A DNA stretch of 64,000 nucleotides from positions 496,001-560,000 of the forward strand of contig NZ_BOOP01000003.1 in the NCBI RefSeq assembly GCF_016863295.1, written 5' to 3'. The position numbers and the translations under genes were made by a program. The stretch comes from Planotetraspora phitsanulokensis (GTDB lineage: Bacteria > Actinomycetota > Actinomycetes > Streptosporangiales > Streptosporangiaceae). Numbering within the stretch: position 1 is the first letter of the stretch; every line of letters starts with the position of its first letter. A model generated the notes under the pieces. That model was not told the DNA's origin, ran no database searches, and was given only the letters and a program-made list of their open reading frames with translations. Shown here one piece after another: positions 15,980-25,340 of this stretch.

Positions 15980-16687
15980 TTGAAGGATCTGGCGCGTCGG
16001 CGCACGCAGCCCGAGATTCAGATCATCGTGGGCTGCGTGTTCCTGCTGGTGGCTACGGCAATGGGCTTTCTCGCATGCTCGACCGGCTGGACGACGCAGG
16101 ACATGAGGATCAGCACCGACATCCAAGCCCTACGCATGCCGTGGCTGACCGGCGCCGCTCTGGTTCTCAACCTGGCCTGCGACACCGTGGGCGGCATCAT
16201 CATCCTGGTGGTCCTGACCACGGCGCTGATGCTGACAGGGCGGCGCGTCGACGCGGTCCGGTCCCTGGTCGTGGTGGTGGCAGGATGGGGCATCAGCACA
16301 ATCCTGAAGATCGTTGTGGCGCGGCCGCGTCCTGCTAATCCACACGCACTCCTGGGAAAGCTGGGTGACAGCAGCTTCCCCAGTGGCCACGTAGCCCTGA
16401 CGCTCTCCCTGGTCATCGCCTTGGCGCTCCTCATCCGCCGCCGTTGGATGATCGTCGTGGGGGCCGTGGTCGTACTCGCCCAGATGTTCGCCCGCGTGTA
16501 TTTGGGGGCGCACTATCTCAGCGACACCGTCGGTTCGCTCATCGCCGCCCCTGCCGCGATCGCGATTGCACTCGCCCTCGTCCGCACACGTGCACTGGCA
16601 GGCCAAAGAGTCGATCCGGCAAGGCGAGCACCGGCCTGCGAGCTCCCCTCGGTGGACAGAACGGGGCAAGACCCGATCGCAGAATGA
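15980..16687 (+). CDS. PAP2 superfamily membrane phosphatase
   Basis: 235 aa with about six membrane helices. The three acid-phosphatase motifs are present in order: KIVVARPRP (about residue 112), FPSGHVALT (about 133) and ARVYLGAHYLSDTVG (about 172), carrying the Lys/Arg, His and Arg-His-Asp catalytic residues. Members hydrolyse lipid phosphates such as phosphatidate or undecaprenyl pyrophosphate at the outer face of the membrane. The start is an unusual TTG at 15980, chosen because AGGAGG lies just before it and ATG is absent. Monocistronic; convergent with the MFS gene. Confidence 0.9.
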   Translation: MKDLARRRTQPEIQIIVGCVFLLVATAMGFLACSTGWTTQDMRISTDIQALRMPWLTGAALVLNLACDTVGGIIILVVLTTALMLTGRRVDAVRSLVVVVAGWGISTILKIVVARPRPANPHALLGKLGDSSFPSGHVALTLSLVIALALLIRRRWMIVVGAVVVLAQMFARVYLGAHYLSDTVGSLIAAPAAIAIALALVRTRALAGQRVDPARRAPACELPSVDRTGQDPIAE

Positions 16688-16881
16688 CGCTCCAGCGCCG
16701 CGCGTTTCCATCCGCGCGGGCTACCTGATCGGCATGGTGGCGGCCCTCCTGGCCTCCTTCCTCCCGGCACGCCGTACCGCCGTGGTGGTGCTTGCCCTCC
16801 TCCTCGATGCGGACGAGCTCGTGCAGTAGCGGCGTCAGTCCAGCGATGCGACGGGGCACTCGCGTTCCGCATACGACGACG

Positions 16882-18132
16882 TCATGCCGTCTCGCCCAGG
16901 AATGTGGAGCGATAGCTGCGCCAGACGGTGATGTCGTATCCGATGGCAAGTGCCGCTCCCAAGAGCAGTGGCGCGCCCATTGCTGCGAGTGCACCGGTGA
17001 GCAGGGCCGTGGCGACGAGAGGGCTGACGGACACGGCGACGCTGCGCGCGATGCTGGTCATGCTGGCAGCGGCGGTCCGATCCTCAGGGTCCACGACAGC
17101 GGCGGTGAAAGCTTGGCGGGCCGGGACGTCGATCTTCGAGAGAGCTTGACGGATGAGCAGCAATGCGACCGCGCCGCCCAGAGACGGGGCGAACGGGATG
17201 CAGGCCAGGATCAGGTTGGAGGCGAAATGCGGCACCAGCATCGCCGCGAGCAGGCCTCTGCGGGCGGCCAAGAGAGGTGCGGTGAGCTGAGCAAGCGCGG
17301 GTAGGAGGTTGGCGGCGAAGAACACCAGACCGAGCTGGGCGGTGGTGGCGCCGTAACGGTGGGCGAACCACCAGGCCAGGACGGTCTGTACGGCCAGCCC
17401 CCCAGCGAAGGCATCGACCGCGAAGAGTCCCGCCAGGCGGCGGATGTTGGCGGGCACCCGCCAAGGCGCCCGGGTGGCCTGGCGGCCGATCGTCCCGGTG
17501 TCGGGTGCGGGACACGCCCGCGCTTCGGCCTCGGGCGACAACCTGAAGAAGAGCGTGACGGTGCCCGCGGCCAGCACGGCATACAACGCGAAGGCCGCGT
17601 CACCGGCGGACACCAGGTGCTGCAAACCCAATAGGGCGGCGGCGAGCCCGCCCAGGGCTCCGGCGACCAGCGCCGTCACGTTGTAAAAGGTGAAGACCCT
17701 GGTGTGCTGGGACGGCTCACACGATTGCGCCAGGATCGACTGCTCCACCCCCGAGAAAGGGGTGTTGTCGTTCGTCGACGGCGAGATCGTGCCGACGAAC
17801 GCCGCAGCCGCCAGTGCGAGGAACGACTCGCTCAGGGCGAACACCACGCCCGCCGCCGCCATCAGACACCCGCAGGCGACAAGCGCCCGCCGCCGCCCCC
17901 ACCGATCAGCGAACAACCCCAGAATCAGACTGGAGGCGACCGAGCCGGCCGAAGCGGCGGCCAGCAGCAGCCCTATCTGCCACGGGGCATCACCGTCTTC
18001 CGCCAGCATCTCGGCCAGCAGCACACTGGTACACCCGTAGCCGAAGGTACGAAGCGCCCTCGCCGCTACAACCAATCGGACGTTCCGCGCCGATCTGCCC
18101 CAGAATATGCTCCTGACCTGCACGTTTGCCAT
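16882..18132 (-). CDS. Major facilitator superfamily transporter
   Basis: 416 aa, about 12 hydrophobic segments. The loop 2-3 motif GLFADRWGRRRALVACG (about residues 75-91) is the MFS hallmark (G-x-x-x-D-R-x-G-R-R). It resembles drug-exporter or macrolide-type MFS proteins; the second-half loop QLTAPLLAARRGLL is weaker. The substrate is unknown. No adjacent regulator or obvious operon partner; the 194-bp gap to the convergent PAP2 gene holds a short hydrophobic plus-strand frame without a ribosome-binding site. Confidence 0.9.
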   Translation of the reverse strand: MANVQVRSIFWGRSARNVRLVVAARALRTFGYGCTSVLLAEMLAEDGDAPWQIGLLLAAASAGSVASSLILGLFADRWGRRRALVACGCLMAAAGVVFALSESFLALAAAAFVGTISPSTNDNTPFSGVEQSILAQSCEPSQHTRVFTFYNVTALVAGALGGLAAALLGLQHLVSAGDAAFALYAVLAAGTVTLFFRLSPEAEARACPAPDTGTIGRQATRAPWRVPANIRRLAGLFAVDAFAGGLAVQTVLAWWFAHRYGATTAQLGLVFFAANLLPALAQLTAPLLAARRGLLAAMLVPHFASNLILACIPFAPSLGGAVALLLIRQALSKIDVPARQAFTAAVVDPEDRTAAASMTSIARSVAVSVSPLVATALLTGALAAMGAPLLLGAALAIGYDITVWRSYRSTFLGETA

Positions 18133-18295
18133 GCCTCAGTTGAGCGGAGACAGGCCACTGAGGAAACAGACACGCCGATTTCTTTACGGACCGTGTGTCC
18201 TGCCGCAGCCGCACAGAGTGGCAGCGAGAGCTTAGCGGCCAGGATGCGGTGTCGGCCCACTTCACCACTCATCACGCCGCGCCACGACCTCCGAA

Positions 18296-19342
18296 TCATT
18301 TCCGGCGCGGTTTGCCAGGCGTGCTGGCCAGTGCTGTACCAGTGAGATGTAGTCCTACTCGTTGTCCTGGTGCGGGGAGCAATTGTCCAGCGGTGCGTGC
18401 GGTCAGGGTGAGGTGGCCCCTCTCGGCGTCGACCAGTAGTTCTACGAGGCCGTCATGACCGCGGAAGTCGATCGTGACGGCTTTGGCGCGTGCGAAGCCG
18501 TTCTCTGGATCAGTGATCATGACCTGCTCGGGACGTACGAGTACGGCGCCGTCGCCGTATGCCGGATGCGGCAGGGCGATGGGACCGATCGGTGTCTCGG
18601 CAGTATCGCCGGTCAATTGCGCGGGGATCATGGTCAATTCGCCGACGAACGCCGCGACCACGTCATCGGCCGGCCGGCGGTAGACCGCTTCCGGAGAGCC
18701 TGCCTGCACGATGACGCCATCGCGTAGGACGGCCACTTGCGCTGCGAGTGACAGCGCCTCGGCCTGATCGTGAGTCACCAGGACGGTGGTGGCGGCAGTG
18801 GCTGCCAGCGCTGCGGTGACCGCCCGGCGTGTGTCGGCGCGTAGTTCGGCGTCCAGGGCCGAGAAGGGTTCATCGAGCAGCACAAGGTCGGGACGGGTGG
18901 CGAGGGCCCGGGCGAGCGCCACTCGCTGCTGCTCGCCTCCGGAAAGTTGATGGGGGTAACGACGCGCGTACCGATGGTCGAGCGCGACGAGCTCGAGCAT
19001 GTCCGCGACGACATGGCGGTCGCGCCGCGCGCGCCTCGGGAGTCCGAACGTCACGTTGCCTGCCACAGTGAGGTGCGGAAACAGGCTTCCTTCCTGCGGC
19101 ACGTAGCCGATGCGGCGCCGCTCGGGCGGCACATCGGCCATCGGGCGGTCCGCGATCATCACCGTCCCCGCGTCGGGCCGGTCGAAGCCGGCGATGAGCC
19201 GCAGGAGGGTCGTCTTGCCGGATCCGGAGCGTCCGATCAGTGCCGTCAGCTGACCGGCGGGTGCCGTCAGATCGAGTCCGTCGAGCACTTTCGCCGTTCC
19301 GTACGACTTCGCCAGGCCGGTCACCTTCATGCCGCCGCTCAT
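18296..19342 (-). CDS. Ferric iron ABC transporter ATP-binding protein (FbpC-like)
   Basis: 348 aa. Walker A GRSGSGKTTLLRL (about residue 36), signature LSGGEQQRVALARAL (about 133), Walker B LVLLDEPFSALD and H-loop VLVTHDQAEALSLA are intact. The C-terminal 100 residues form a TOBE-type domain (DGAVLVRPEQVMI, LTLTARTAG), as in FbpC/FutC iron importers. It overlaps the permease stop by 4 bp. Third gene of the operon binding protein-permease-ATPase, consistent with an iron importer. Confidence 0.92.
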   Translation of the reverse strand: MSGGMKVTGLAKSYGTAKVLDGLDLTAPAGQLTALIGRSGSGKTTLLRLIAGFDRPDAGTVMIADRPMADVPPERRRIGYVPQEGSLFPHLTVAGNVTFGLPRRARRDRHVVADMLELVALDHRYARRYPHQLSGGEQQRVALARALATRPDLVLLDEPFSALDAELRADTRRAVTAALAATAATTVLVTHDQAEALSLAAQVAVLRDGVIVQAGSPEAVYRRPADDVVAAFVGELTMIPAQLTGDTAETPIGPIALPHPAYGDGAVLVRPEQVMITDPENGFARAKAVTIDFRGHDGLVELLVDAERGHLTLTARTAGQLLPAPGQRVGLHLTGTALASTPGKPRRK

Positions 19343-20871
19343 CGGCCCGCCCCTTCCTTGCGACGGGTCAGCAGGTAGGCAGCGGGGACCGAGATGAGGA
19401 TCATCAGCAGTGCGTACGGCGCCGCCTGACCATAGTTAATCGACGTGGAGGCGCTCCAGAACTGGGTTGCGAGCGTACGAGTGCCTATGGGCGCCAAGAG
19501 GAGAGTCGAGGTCAACTCGGTGGTGATGGCGAGGGACACCAGGGCGGCACCGGTTGCCACACCTCGGGCGATCAGGGGGAGGGTGACACGTGACAGCACT
19601 CCGGCGGGTCCGACGCCAAGGGAGCGTCCGACGTCGCCGAGTTCGGGCGGTGTCTGCTTGAGCACGGCGCGGAGGCTCACCATGGCGCGTGGCATGAACA
19701 GGACGGCGTATGCGGCGAGCAGCATCGCCGTGCTCTGGTACAGAGACGGCAGGTGACGTGCCGCGATAGTGACCAGCGCGAGCGCGACGACGATGCCGGG
19801 CAGAGAGTTGCCCAGGTATGTGCTCCGCTCGACTATCTGACTGAACCGTCCTCGACGCCGGACCGACAGCCAGGCCACGGGGAACGCGAGCGTCGTCGTG
19901 ACCGCCGCGCCGAGGAGAGCTAAAACGATCGATGTACTCGCCGTCTGCAGGAGCTCGGCTGCGGGGAACTCGGCCGAGGTGCTGGTGAGGAGCCACCACG
20001 CGATGCAGCCCAACGGCACGCCCAGCGCCGCAGCAGTAAGGAGGACCAGCCCGGCGAGAACCCCCGGCGCGGTACGGCCGAGCGGATACCGGATCACTTG
20101 GCGAGCCACGCCACCGCCGACTCTCATCAGAGGGGCGCCCCCGCTCAACGCCCGCTCGGCACCGAGCAACAGCAGGCACAGAGGGATGAGCACCCCGGCA
20201 AGGGCAGTGGCCGCGGACCCGTTGAACGTGGATTGGTACTGGTCGTAAATCGCGGTGGTGAACGTGTCGAAGCGCAACGCCTCCAAGGCGCCGAACTCGG
20301 CGAGCAGGTGCAGCGCCACAAGCAAGGCGCCGCCGGACAACGCCGGCCGCAGTTGCGGCACGACGACCCGGCGGAAGGTCCGGTACGGGCCGTTGCCGAG
20401 CATCCGCGACTGTTCTTCGAGTGCGGGGTCGAGTCCGCGCAGCATGGCGGCGACCGGCAGATAGACCAACGGGTAGTAAGACAGCGTGGTCACCAGGAGG
20501 GCGGCGCCCAGCCCTGCGAACGACGGCGACAGGGAGTACCAGGCGAAACTGTTCACGAACGCGGGGACGGCGAGCGGCGCGAGCATGAGCGCGGTCCATA
20601 CCGGACGCCCGCGCAGGGTGGTTCTCTCGACGAGCCAGGCGGCGAGCGTGCCGACGGTCACGCACGCAGCCGTGCCCAGCGTGACGAGCAACACGGTGTT
20701 CGTGAGCAACTCGCCCACGCGCGGCCGCCACAGCAGCCGCGCGGTGTCGTGGCCGGCGAGTACCCCGGCGAGCACGTATCCCGCCGGGACCAGGGTGAGC
20801 ACCGCCACGGCGACGGCCGAGCCGAGCTGAATCGGCCGGCCGCCGGCGCGCGCTGCGTGGATCAGACTCAC
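19339..20871 (-). CDS. Ferric iron ABC transporter permease (FbpB-like, fused two-half permease)
   Basis: 510 aa with about 12 membrane helices arranged as two homologous halves, as in FbpB. Each half carries an EAA-like cytoplasmic loop: DPALEEQSRMLGNGPYRTFR (about residue 150) and PPELGDVGRSLGVGPAGVLS (about 405). Ferric iron importers of the FbpABC group have exactly this duplicated permease. 4-bp overlaps with both neighbours. Confidence 0.93.
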   Translation of the reverse strand: MSLIHAARAGGRPIQLGSAVAVAVLTLVPAGYVLAGVLAGHDTARLLWRPRVGELLTNTVLLVTLGTAACVTVGTLAAWLVERTTLRGRPVWTALMLAPLAVPAFVNSFAWYSLSPSFAGLGAALLVTTLSYYPLVYLPVAAMLRGLDPALEEQSRMLGNGPYRTFRRVVVPQLRPALSGGALLVALHLLAEFGALEALRFDTFTTAIYDQYQSTFNGSAATALAGVLIPLCLLLLGAERALSGGAPLMRVGGGVARQVIRYPLGRTAPGVLAGLVLLTAAALGVPLGCIAWWLLTSTSAEFPAAELLQTASTSIVLALLGAAVTTTLAFPVAWLSVRRRGRFSQIVERSTYLGNSLPGIVVALALVTIAARHLPSLYQSTAMLLAAYAVLFMPRAMVSLRAVLKQTPPELGDVGRSLGVGPAGVLSRVTLPLIARGVATGAALVSLAITTELTSTLLLAPIGTRTLATQFWSASTSINYGQAAPYALLMILISVPAAYLLTRRKEGAGR

Positions 20872-21911
20872 AGGAGGCCGACCTGCTGCATGTTCTCGAT
20901 GACCTTCGGGCCGTTGAGCGTGTTGAGGTCGACGGCCGGGATGTCCAGCTCCGCCAGGGGCTTCAGTTTCGGATTCGCCGGGACCCCGGTGCCGACGGTG
21001 TACTCCAGGGCGTTGCTGTCAGCCAGCAGCTTCTGACCCTCGGGGCTGGTCATGTAGGCGAGGAACCGCTGGGCTTCGGCGGCGTGCTTGCTCGACTTCA
21101 GGACCCCGCCGCCGGACACGCTGAGGAACGCGCCTGCGTCCTTGCCGCCGAAGAATTCCAGTTTGGTGTTGGAGCTGTTGGCTCCGCCGTCCGCTTGGTC
21201 GCCGTACCAGTAGTAGTGGTAGATGACGCCGCCCGGCACCTCGCCGGAGTTGGCCGCCTTCATGATGGTGCCGTTGCCGCGGTAGATCTTGGCGTTGTCC
21301 TTGATTCCCTGGAGCCATGCGGTCGCGGCGGCGTCGCCTTGGACGGCGTAGACGGCGCTGACGATCGCCTGGAAGTCGGCCCCGCTCGGGGAGATGCCGA
21401 ATCGGTCCTTCCACTCGGGTTTCGCCAAATCCATGATCGACTTGGGGAGCCGGTCGTCGGTCAGCTGAGAGCTGTTGTAGACGAACACCGTGGAGCGGGC
21501 CGCCACTCCCACCCAGTCGCCCTTGCTGGAGGAGTACTGGGCGGGAACCTGCGCCTTCGTCGCCGCGTCGACGGACGCGAACAGATCCTTACTCGACACC
21601 AGCGCCATCGCGGGCGAGTTCTCCGTGATGAACACGTCAGCGGGTGAGGCCGCGCCCTCGACGACGATCTGGTTGGCCAACTCGAAGTCGCTGCCGTTGC
21701 GGATCTCCACCTTGATGCCCGTCTTCGCGGTGAAGGCGTCGGCCCATGCCTTGCCGACCTCCTCGTGCTGCGCGTTGTACAGCACGATTGACCCCTTGGC
21801 GGCACCGGTGCCGGCGGCGGTGGACGGGGACGCCTTGTCGCCACCGCAGGCGGTGAGGCTCGCCGTGGCCATCACGGCGAGCGCGGCGAGGAGATGTCTG
21901 GCTGTCCGCAC
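20868..21911 (-). CDS. Iron ABC transporter substrate-binding lipoprotein (FbpA/FutA-like)
   Basis: 347 aa. GTG 21911 is preceded by AAAGGAG at six bases and gives a clean lipoprotein signal (LLAALAVMATASLTAC, lipid Cys at about 22); the open frame reaches 22004 but that extension is not signal-like. The mature protein follows the class of iron-binding proteins: SIVLYNAQHEEVGKAWADAF, then DVFITENSPAMAL, VFVYNSSQL and the Tyr-rich metal region GGVIYHYYWYGD (about 228-239). Anchored outside the membrane, it would deliver Fe3+ to the permease. The upstream gap holds two iron-box-like dyads. Confidence 0.92.
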   Translation of the reverse strand: MRTARHLLAALAVMATASLTACGGDKASPSTAAGTGAAKGSIVLYNAQHEEVGKAWADAFTAKTGIKVEIRNGSDFELANQIVVEGAASPADVFITENSPAMALVSSKDLFASVDAATKAQVPAQYSSSKGDWVGVAARSTVFVYNSSQLTDDRLPKSIMDLAKPEWKDRFGISPSGADFQAIVSAVYAVQGDAAATAWLQGIKDNAKIYRGNGTIMKAANSGEVPGGVIYHYYWYGDQADGGANSSNTKLEFFGGKDAGAFLSVSGGGVLKSSKHAAEAQRFLAYMTSPEGQKLLADSNALEYTVGTGVPANPKLKPLAELDIPAVDLNTLNGPKVIENMQQVGLL

Positions 21912-21947
21912 GCGGGACTCCTTTGGAAATGCGATCTCGATAACTCG

Positions 21948-21988
21948 AAGGAAGGCTAGCCTTTCCTTAGTTAGGCCCACCTCCCTAA
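21948..21988. promoter_or_regulatory. Two adjoining iron-box-like dyads (DmdR/IdeR type)
   Basis: The first (21948-21968) is a near-perfect 21-bp palindrome centred on GGCTAGCC (AAGGAAGGCTAG / CTAGCCTTTCCTT). The second (21967-21988, beginning TTAGTTAGGC and ending CTAA) keeps the GTTAGGC...ACCT core of the DtxR-family consensus. They fill the gap between the iron transporter start (21911) and the divergent response regulator start (21998), so iron-dependent repression of both is plausible. Confidence 0.65.
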
Positions 21989-21997
21989 AATTGGGGG

Positions 21998-22612
21998 GTG
22001 ACATCGCTGCCCGTCCTGCTGCTCGACGACCACCGGGTCTTCACCGACTCCCTGGCGTTGACCCTGGACGTCGAGCACGACATTCACTGCGTCGCCACCG
22101 CCCGCACGGCTCGCGAAGGTCTCGCCAAGGCCGCCGCGATCGACTTCGCCGTCGCCATCACCGACCTCCAACTGCCCGACGCGGATGGGTTCGACGTCAT
22201 CGCGCAGCTGCATACGCTTCGTCCGGAGGCGCGGATCATCGTGCTCACCGCTCATTCTCGAGCGGACCTTGCTGATCGGGCGATCGCCGTCGGCGCGGTC
22301 GCCTTCCTCGGCAAGGACGCGCCACTCCCCCGCATCCTCGCGGCCATTCGATCCGCGGACGCGGCACATCCGATGGTCGAAGTGGAGCGCCGAAGTCCCC
22401 AAATCCACCTCACCGACCGTGAATACGACGTGCTGCGCGAGCTCGGCAGAGGCAACGACGCCGGCCGCATCGCAGCGACGTTGGGGATCTCGCTGCACAC
22501 GGCGCGCGACCACATCAAGGCGGTCATGAGGAAACTCGGCGTGCAGACGCAGCTCGACGCGGTGGTGTCCGCTGACCGGCTCGGCCTCATCACCATCGGC
22601 TCCGGATACTGA
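21998..22612 (+). CDS. Two-component response regulator, NarL/LuxR type, linked to the iron transporter
   Basis: 204 aa. Receiver domain with VLLLDDHRVF, phospho-Asp in AITDLQLPDADG (about 56) and the conserved Lys in FLGKDAP (about 105). LuxR helix-turn-helix at about 138-195 (LTDREYDVLRELGRGND, then HTARDHIKAVMRKLGV). GTG start with a poly-G Shine-Dalgarno. It is followed after two bases by its kinase. Its promoter overlaps the iron boxes, an arrangement suggesting iron-responsive expression and possibly control of the divergent iron importer. Confidence 0.92.
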   Translation: MTSLPVLLLDDHRVFTDSLALTLDVEHDIHCVATARTAREGLAKAAAIDFAVAITDLQLPDADGFDVIAQLHTLRPEARIIVLTAHSRADLADRAIAVGAVAFLGKDAPLPRILAAIRSADAAHPMVEVERRSPQIHLTDREYDVLRELGRGNDAGRIAATLGISLHTARDHIKAVMRKLGVQTQLDAVVSADRLGLITIGSGY

Positions 22613-22614
22613 TC

Positions 22615-23955
22615 TTGACTGTTTCGGAAGGGCGTCGCGTTCTCTGGCTGACGCTCGCGGCTCACATGCTCCTCGCCGCCGTGGTCGCGACCGCGGTGTC
22701 GGTGCTCATCACCGTCGGCGTGTGGCGGTACGCCGAGGACGATGCGCGCCGGAGCGTGGAAACAACCGGCCGCCAGGTGGCCGCGGCTGTGCTCGCGCCG
22801 ATGTCGGTGCGGAACTTCCTACGGCTCGATGAGCTTGCCCGGGGAGATCTGCGTGGCCGCATCTGGCCGTTCCTCCAAGCAGGCACGGTGCAGCGAGTCA
22901 AGGTCTTCCAGGTTCAGGGTGCCCTCGCCACCGTGGTGTTCTCCGATGAGCCCCGTGCCGAGGGCCTGTCCGGCCGTCTCGACTCCCAGATCGCCACACG
23001 GATGGCCGTCGATGACGTGCTCGTCCAACCGGCACCCGACGACGCCGAGCACCGCTACGAGGCCGGCCTTCCGGGCAGCCGAATGGAGGTCTTCTTCGGC
23101 TTCCGCGACGCCGACGGCAACGACATGCGAATGGAGCTCTACCTGCCCGTTGATGTGGGCGCGACGACGAGGCAGACCGCGATGGTCCTGCTACCGACGG
23201 TGCTGATCGGCCTCGCCGCGATCACCGCCGCCGGCGTCCCGCTTTCGGTGACGCTGGCACGCCGGCTGCAGCGCGACCGGGCTGCACTACGCGCCGCACG
23301 CGAGTACGGCCTCGCCGCCTCCGAGCTTGCCCGGCGAGACCTGGCGAGGCGACTGCACGACGGCATCATCCCCGACCTCGCCGGAGTCGGACTGCTCCTG
23401 CAGAGGGCACAACTCACTGAGCAGCCCTGGCCCCGCCACCGGGAGTTCCTCGACCGCGCCCAGCACCTATTGGCCGGGGAAGTACGGCAGCTGCGCAGCC
23501 TCCTCACCGAACTCCTCCCGGCCGACCCAGTCGGCCAGGACATCGAAACGGCTCTCCGCGGCCTCGCGGTACGGATCCGGGAGAGCGAGGTCCCTGGCCC
23601 CGGTCCTATGGTCGACATCGCCGCCAGCGGCCTAGGCCCGCTGGACGAGCAGCGCGCCATCATCCTCTATCGGGCCGCCGGCGAACTGCTCCGCAACGCG
23701 TTCCGCCACGCGCACTCTCATACCGTGCACATCCGCGTCGCCGCCACCGACGCGGCGACGGTCACCATGACCGTCGCCGACGACGGTGTGGGCTTCACCC
23801 TCCCCCTGCCTCACCGTGCCGGCCATATCGGCCTCCGCCTCGTCCAGCACCTGGTTGAAGACAACCGAGGCCGGTTCACCATGACCAGTACGCCAGGCGC
23901 AGGCACGACTGCAGCCGTGTCCCTCCCCCGCGCAGCCGCCCCTCCATCCGGCTGA
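22615..23955 (+). CDS. Two-component sensor histidine kinase, NarL/HisKA_3 type
   Basis: 446 aa. TM1 at about residues 12-36, an extracellular domain of about 155 residues without recognised ligand motifs, TM2 (VLLPTVLIGLAAITAAGVPL, about 190-212), a short linker, then the HisKA_3 box LARRDLARRLHDGIIPDLAG with the phospho-His in RLHDG. The ATPase domain shows GELLRNAFRHAHSH (N-box), DDGVGF (G1) and GHIGLRLVQHLVED. TTG 22615 follows the regulator stop by two bases. The extracellular domain is the part to examine for iron, haem or siderophore sensing (inference from neighbours only). Confidence 0.9.
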   Translation: MTVSEGRRVLWLTLAAHMLLAAVVATAVSVLITVGVWRYAEDDARRSVETTGRQVAAAVLAPMSVRNFLRLDELARGDLRGRIWPFLQAGTVQRVKVFQVQGALATVVFSDEPRAEGLSGRLDSQIATRMAVDDVLVQPAPDDAEHRYEAGLPGSRMEVFFGFRDADGNDMRMELYLPVDVGATTRQTAMVLLPTVLIGLAAITAAGVPLSVTLARRLQRDRAALRAAREYGLAASELARRDLARRLHDGIIPDLAGVGLLLQRAQLTEQPWPRHREFLDRAQHLLAGEVRQLRSLLTELLPADPVGQDIETALRGLAVRIRESEVPGPGPMVDIAASGLGPLDEQRAIILYRAAGELLRNAFRHAHSHTVHIRVAATDAATVTMTVADDGVGFTLPLPHRAGHIGLRLVQHLVEDNRGRFTMTSTPGAGTTAAVSLPRAAAPPSG

Positions 23956-24029
23956 TCGCCATGCTCGTCCGACCTGCGGCAAGCCCGGGCAGCGCGGTCA
24001 GAATCTCCCGACTCGCATGCATCCCTCCG

Positions 24030-25340
24030 TTATCGATGAGGGTGCCGTGCTGCCGGTTGATATAGCTCTGCGTAGATTTCTTCGAAACGGGCGAGAGAAC
24101 GGCGATGATCGTGAGTGGCCGCCAGCGCGAGGCCGGCCTGGGCCATCGAGTTGCGCAGTTCGGCCGAGGTCAGGATCGCGGCCAGGTGCCGGGCCAGCTC
24201 CCGCACGTCACCCGGCCGGTACAGGTAACCGTTGCCGTCCACGAGATGCGGTAGAGCCATGGCCCGTGCCGCCACGACCGGTAGCCCGCTCGCCATCGCC
24301 TCCAGCGTGGCGATGCTCTGCAGCTCGGCCACGCCGGGCATCGCGAACACGTCGGCGGCTGAGTACACCTGTGGCAGAGCGGCGTCGGGGACGAACCCGA
24401 GAAAGTGCACCCGGCCGTTCACGCCGAGGCGTGCGGCGAGCCGTTCCAGGGCTGCCTTCTTCCCTCCCGTCCCGACGAACACGATCTGCGCGTCGACGTG
24501 GTTCAGCACATGGGGAAGGGCCCACACCAGCTCGTCCAGGCGTTTCTCCTCGTCGAGTCGGCCGACGAACAAGATGGTGGGCCGGTCGTCCAGCGCGAAA
24601 CGCTGCCTCGCCCACTTCTGGGGCTGCGGCTGGAACCTGTGCAGATCGATCCCGCACGAGATCGCCTCCACTTCGCGGGTGAACCCCTTGGCGGCGAGCA
24701 GCTCGGCAGCGATCCGCGTGGGCGTGGTGACACGGTCGGCTCGGGCGAACACCCGGCTGAAGTCGCGCCAGACGAGATCGCCCACACCTCGACGAAACCG
24801 GACCGGCACATGGGCGAACTGGAACATGTTGTCCGGCATGAAGTGGTTGGTCGCGACCACGGGCAACCCGGCACTCCGGGCCGCCGCGATCGCCGCCCTG
24901 CCCACAACGAAATGTCCCTGCACGTGGATGACCTGCGGGCCGACCTTGCCGATCAACCACGACAACGTACGGCCGAGCCCTGCGGGCACGCTGACTCTCA
25001 TCGTCGGGTGAACCAGCAGTGGGACGGAACGCAGCCGGTGGACCACGACAGCGTCGCGGATCTCCACGCGCGGTCGGCCATCAGCGGATGCGCACACCAC
25101 ATGGACCTCGGCGCCACGGGCGGCGAGGCCGCTCGCCAGGCGATGGCTGAAATAGGCGGCGCCGTTCACGTCTGGAGGGTAGGTGTCGGTCGCGATCAGG
25201 ATGGTGCGGCCACGGTCGGCGTCCGGTCCCGGTGACGGAGTGTGCGGTGCCTGCCCTTCGAGACGGGACGGGGGTATGGCGTCAAGCGGGAAGGCATTCA
25301 TCAGGTCGATCCTTTGTCGAGGCGCTGTCGAGGCGCTCAT
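24030..25340 (-). CDS. Glycosyltransferase family 4
   Basis: 436 aa. Two GT-B halves: N-terminal IATDTYPPDVNGAAYFSHRL (about residue 48) and HVQGHFVVGRAAIAAA; C-terminal TILFVGRLDEEKRLDELVWA (about 262), GVNGRVHFLGFVPD, and the E-x7-E catalytic/binding motif in VAELQSIATLEAMASGLPVV (about 352). It resembles mannosyl- or glucosyltransferases acting on lipid acceptors. ATG 25340 overlaps the exporter stop (ATGA), the last link of a four-gene operon starting at 28322. A decayed copy of its 3' end lies at 15661-15831. Confidence 0.92.
   Translation of the reverse strand: MSASTAPRQRIDLMNAFPLDAIPPSRLEGQAPHTPSPGPDADRGRTILIATDTYPPDVNGAAYFSHRLASGLAARGAEVHVVCASADGRPRVEIRDAVVVHRLRSVPLLVHPTMRVSVPAGLGRTLSWLIGKVGPQVIHVQGHFVVGRAAIAAARSAGLPVVATNHFMPDNMFQFAHVPVRFRRGVGDLVWRDFSRVFARADRVTTPTRIAAELLAAKGFTREVEAISCGIDLHRFQPQPQKWARQRFALDDRPTILFVGRLDEEKRLDELVWALPHVLNHVDAQIVFVGTGGKKAALERLAARLGVNGRVHFLGFVPDAALPQVYSAADVFAMPGVAELQSIATLEAMASGLPVVAARAMALPHLVDGNGYLYRPGDVRELARHLAAILTSAELRNSMAQAGLALAATHDHRRSLARFEEIYAELYQPAARHPHR

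Noticed and set aside
16566-16829. Plus-strand frame ending in a hydrophobic stretch after the PAP2 gene
   Set aside because: The segment LIGMVAALLASFLPARRT looks like the end of a permease, but it starts inside PAP2 in another frame, has no ribosome-binding site and is too short to assign. At most a remnant.
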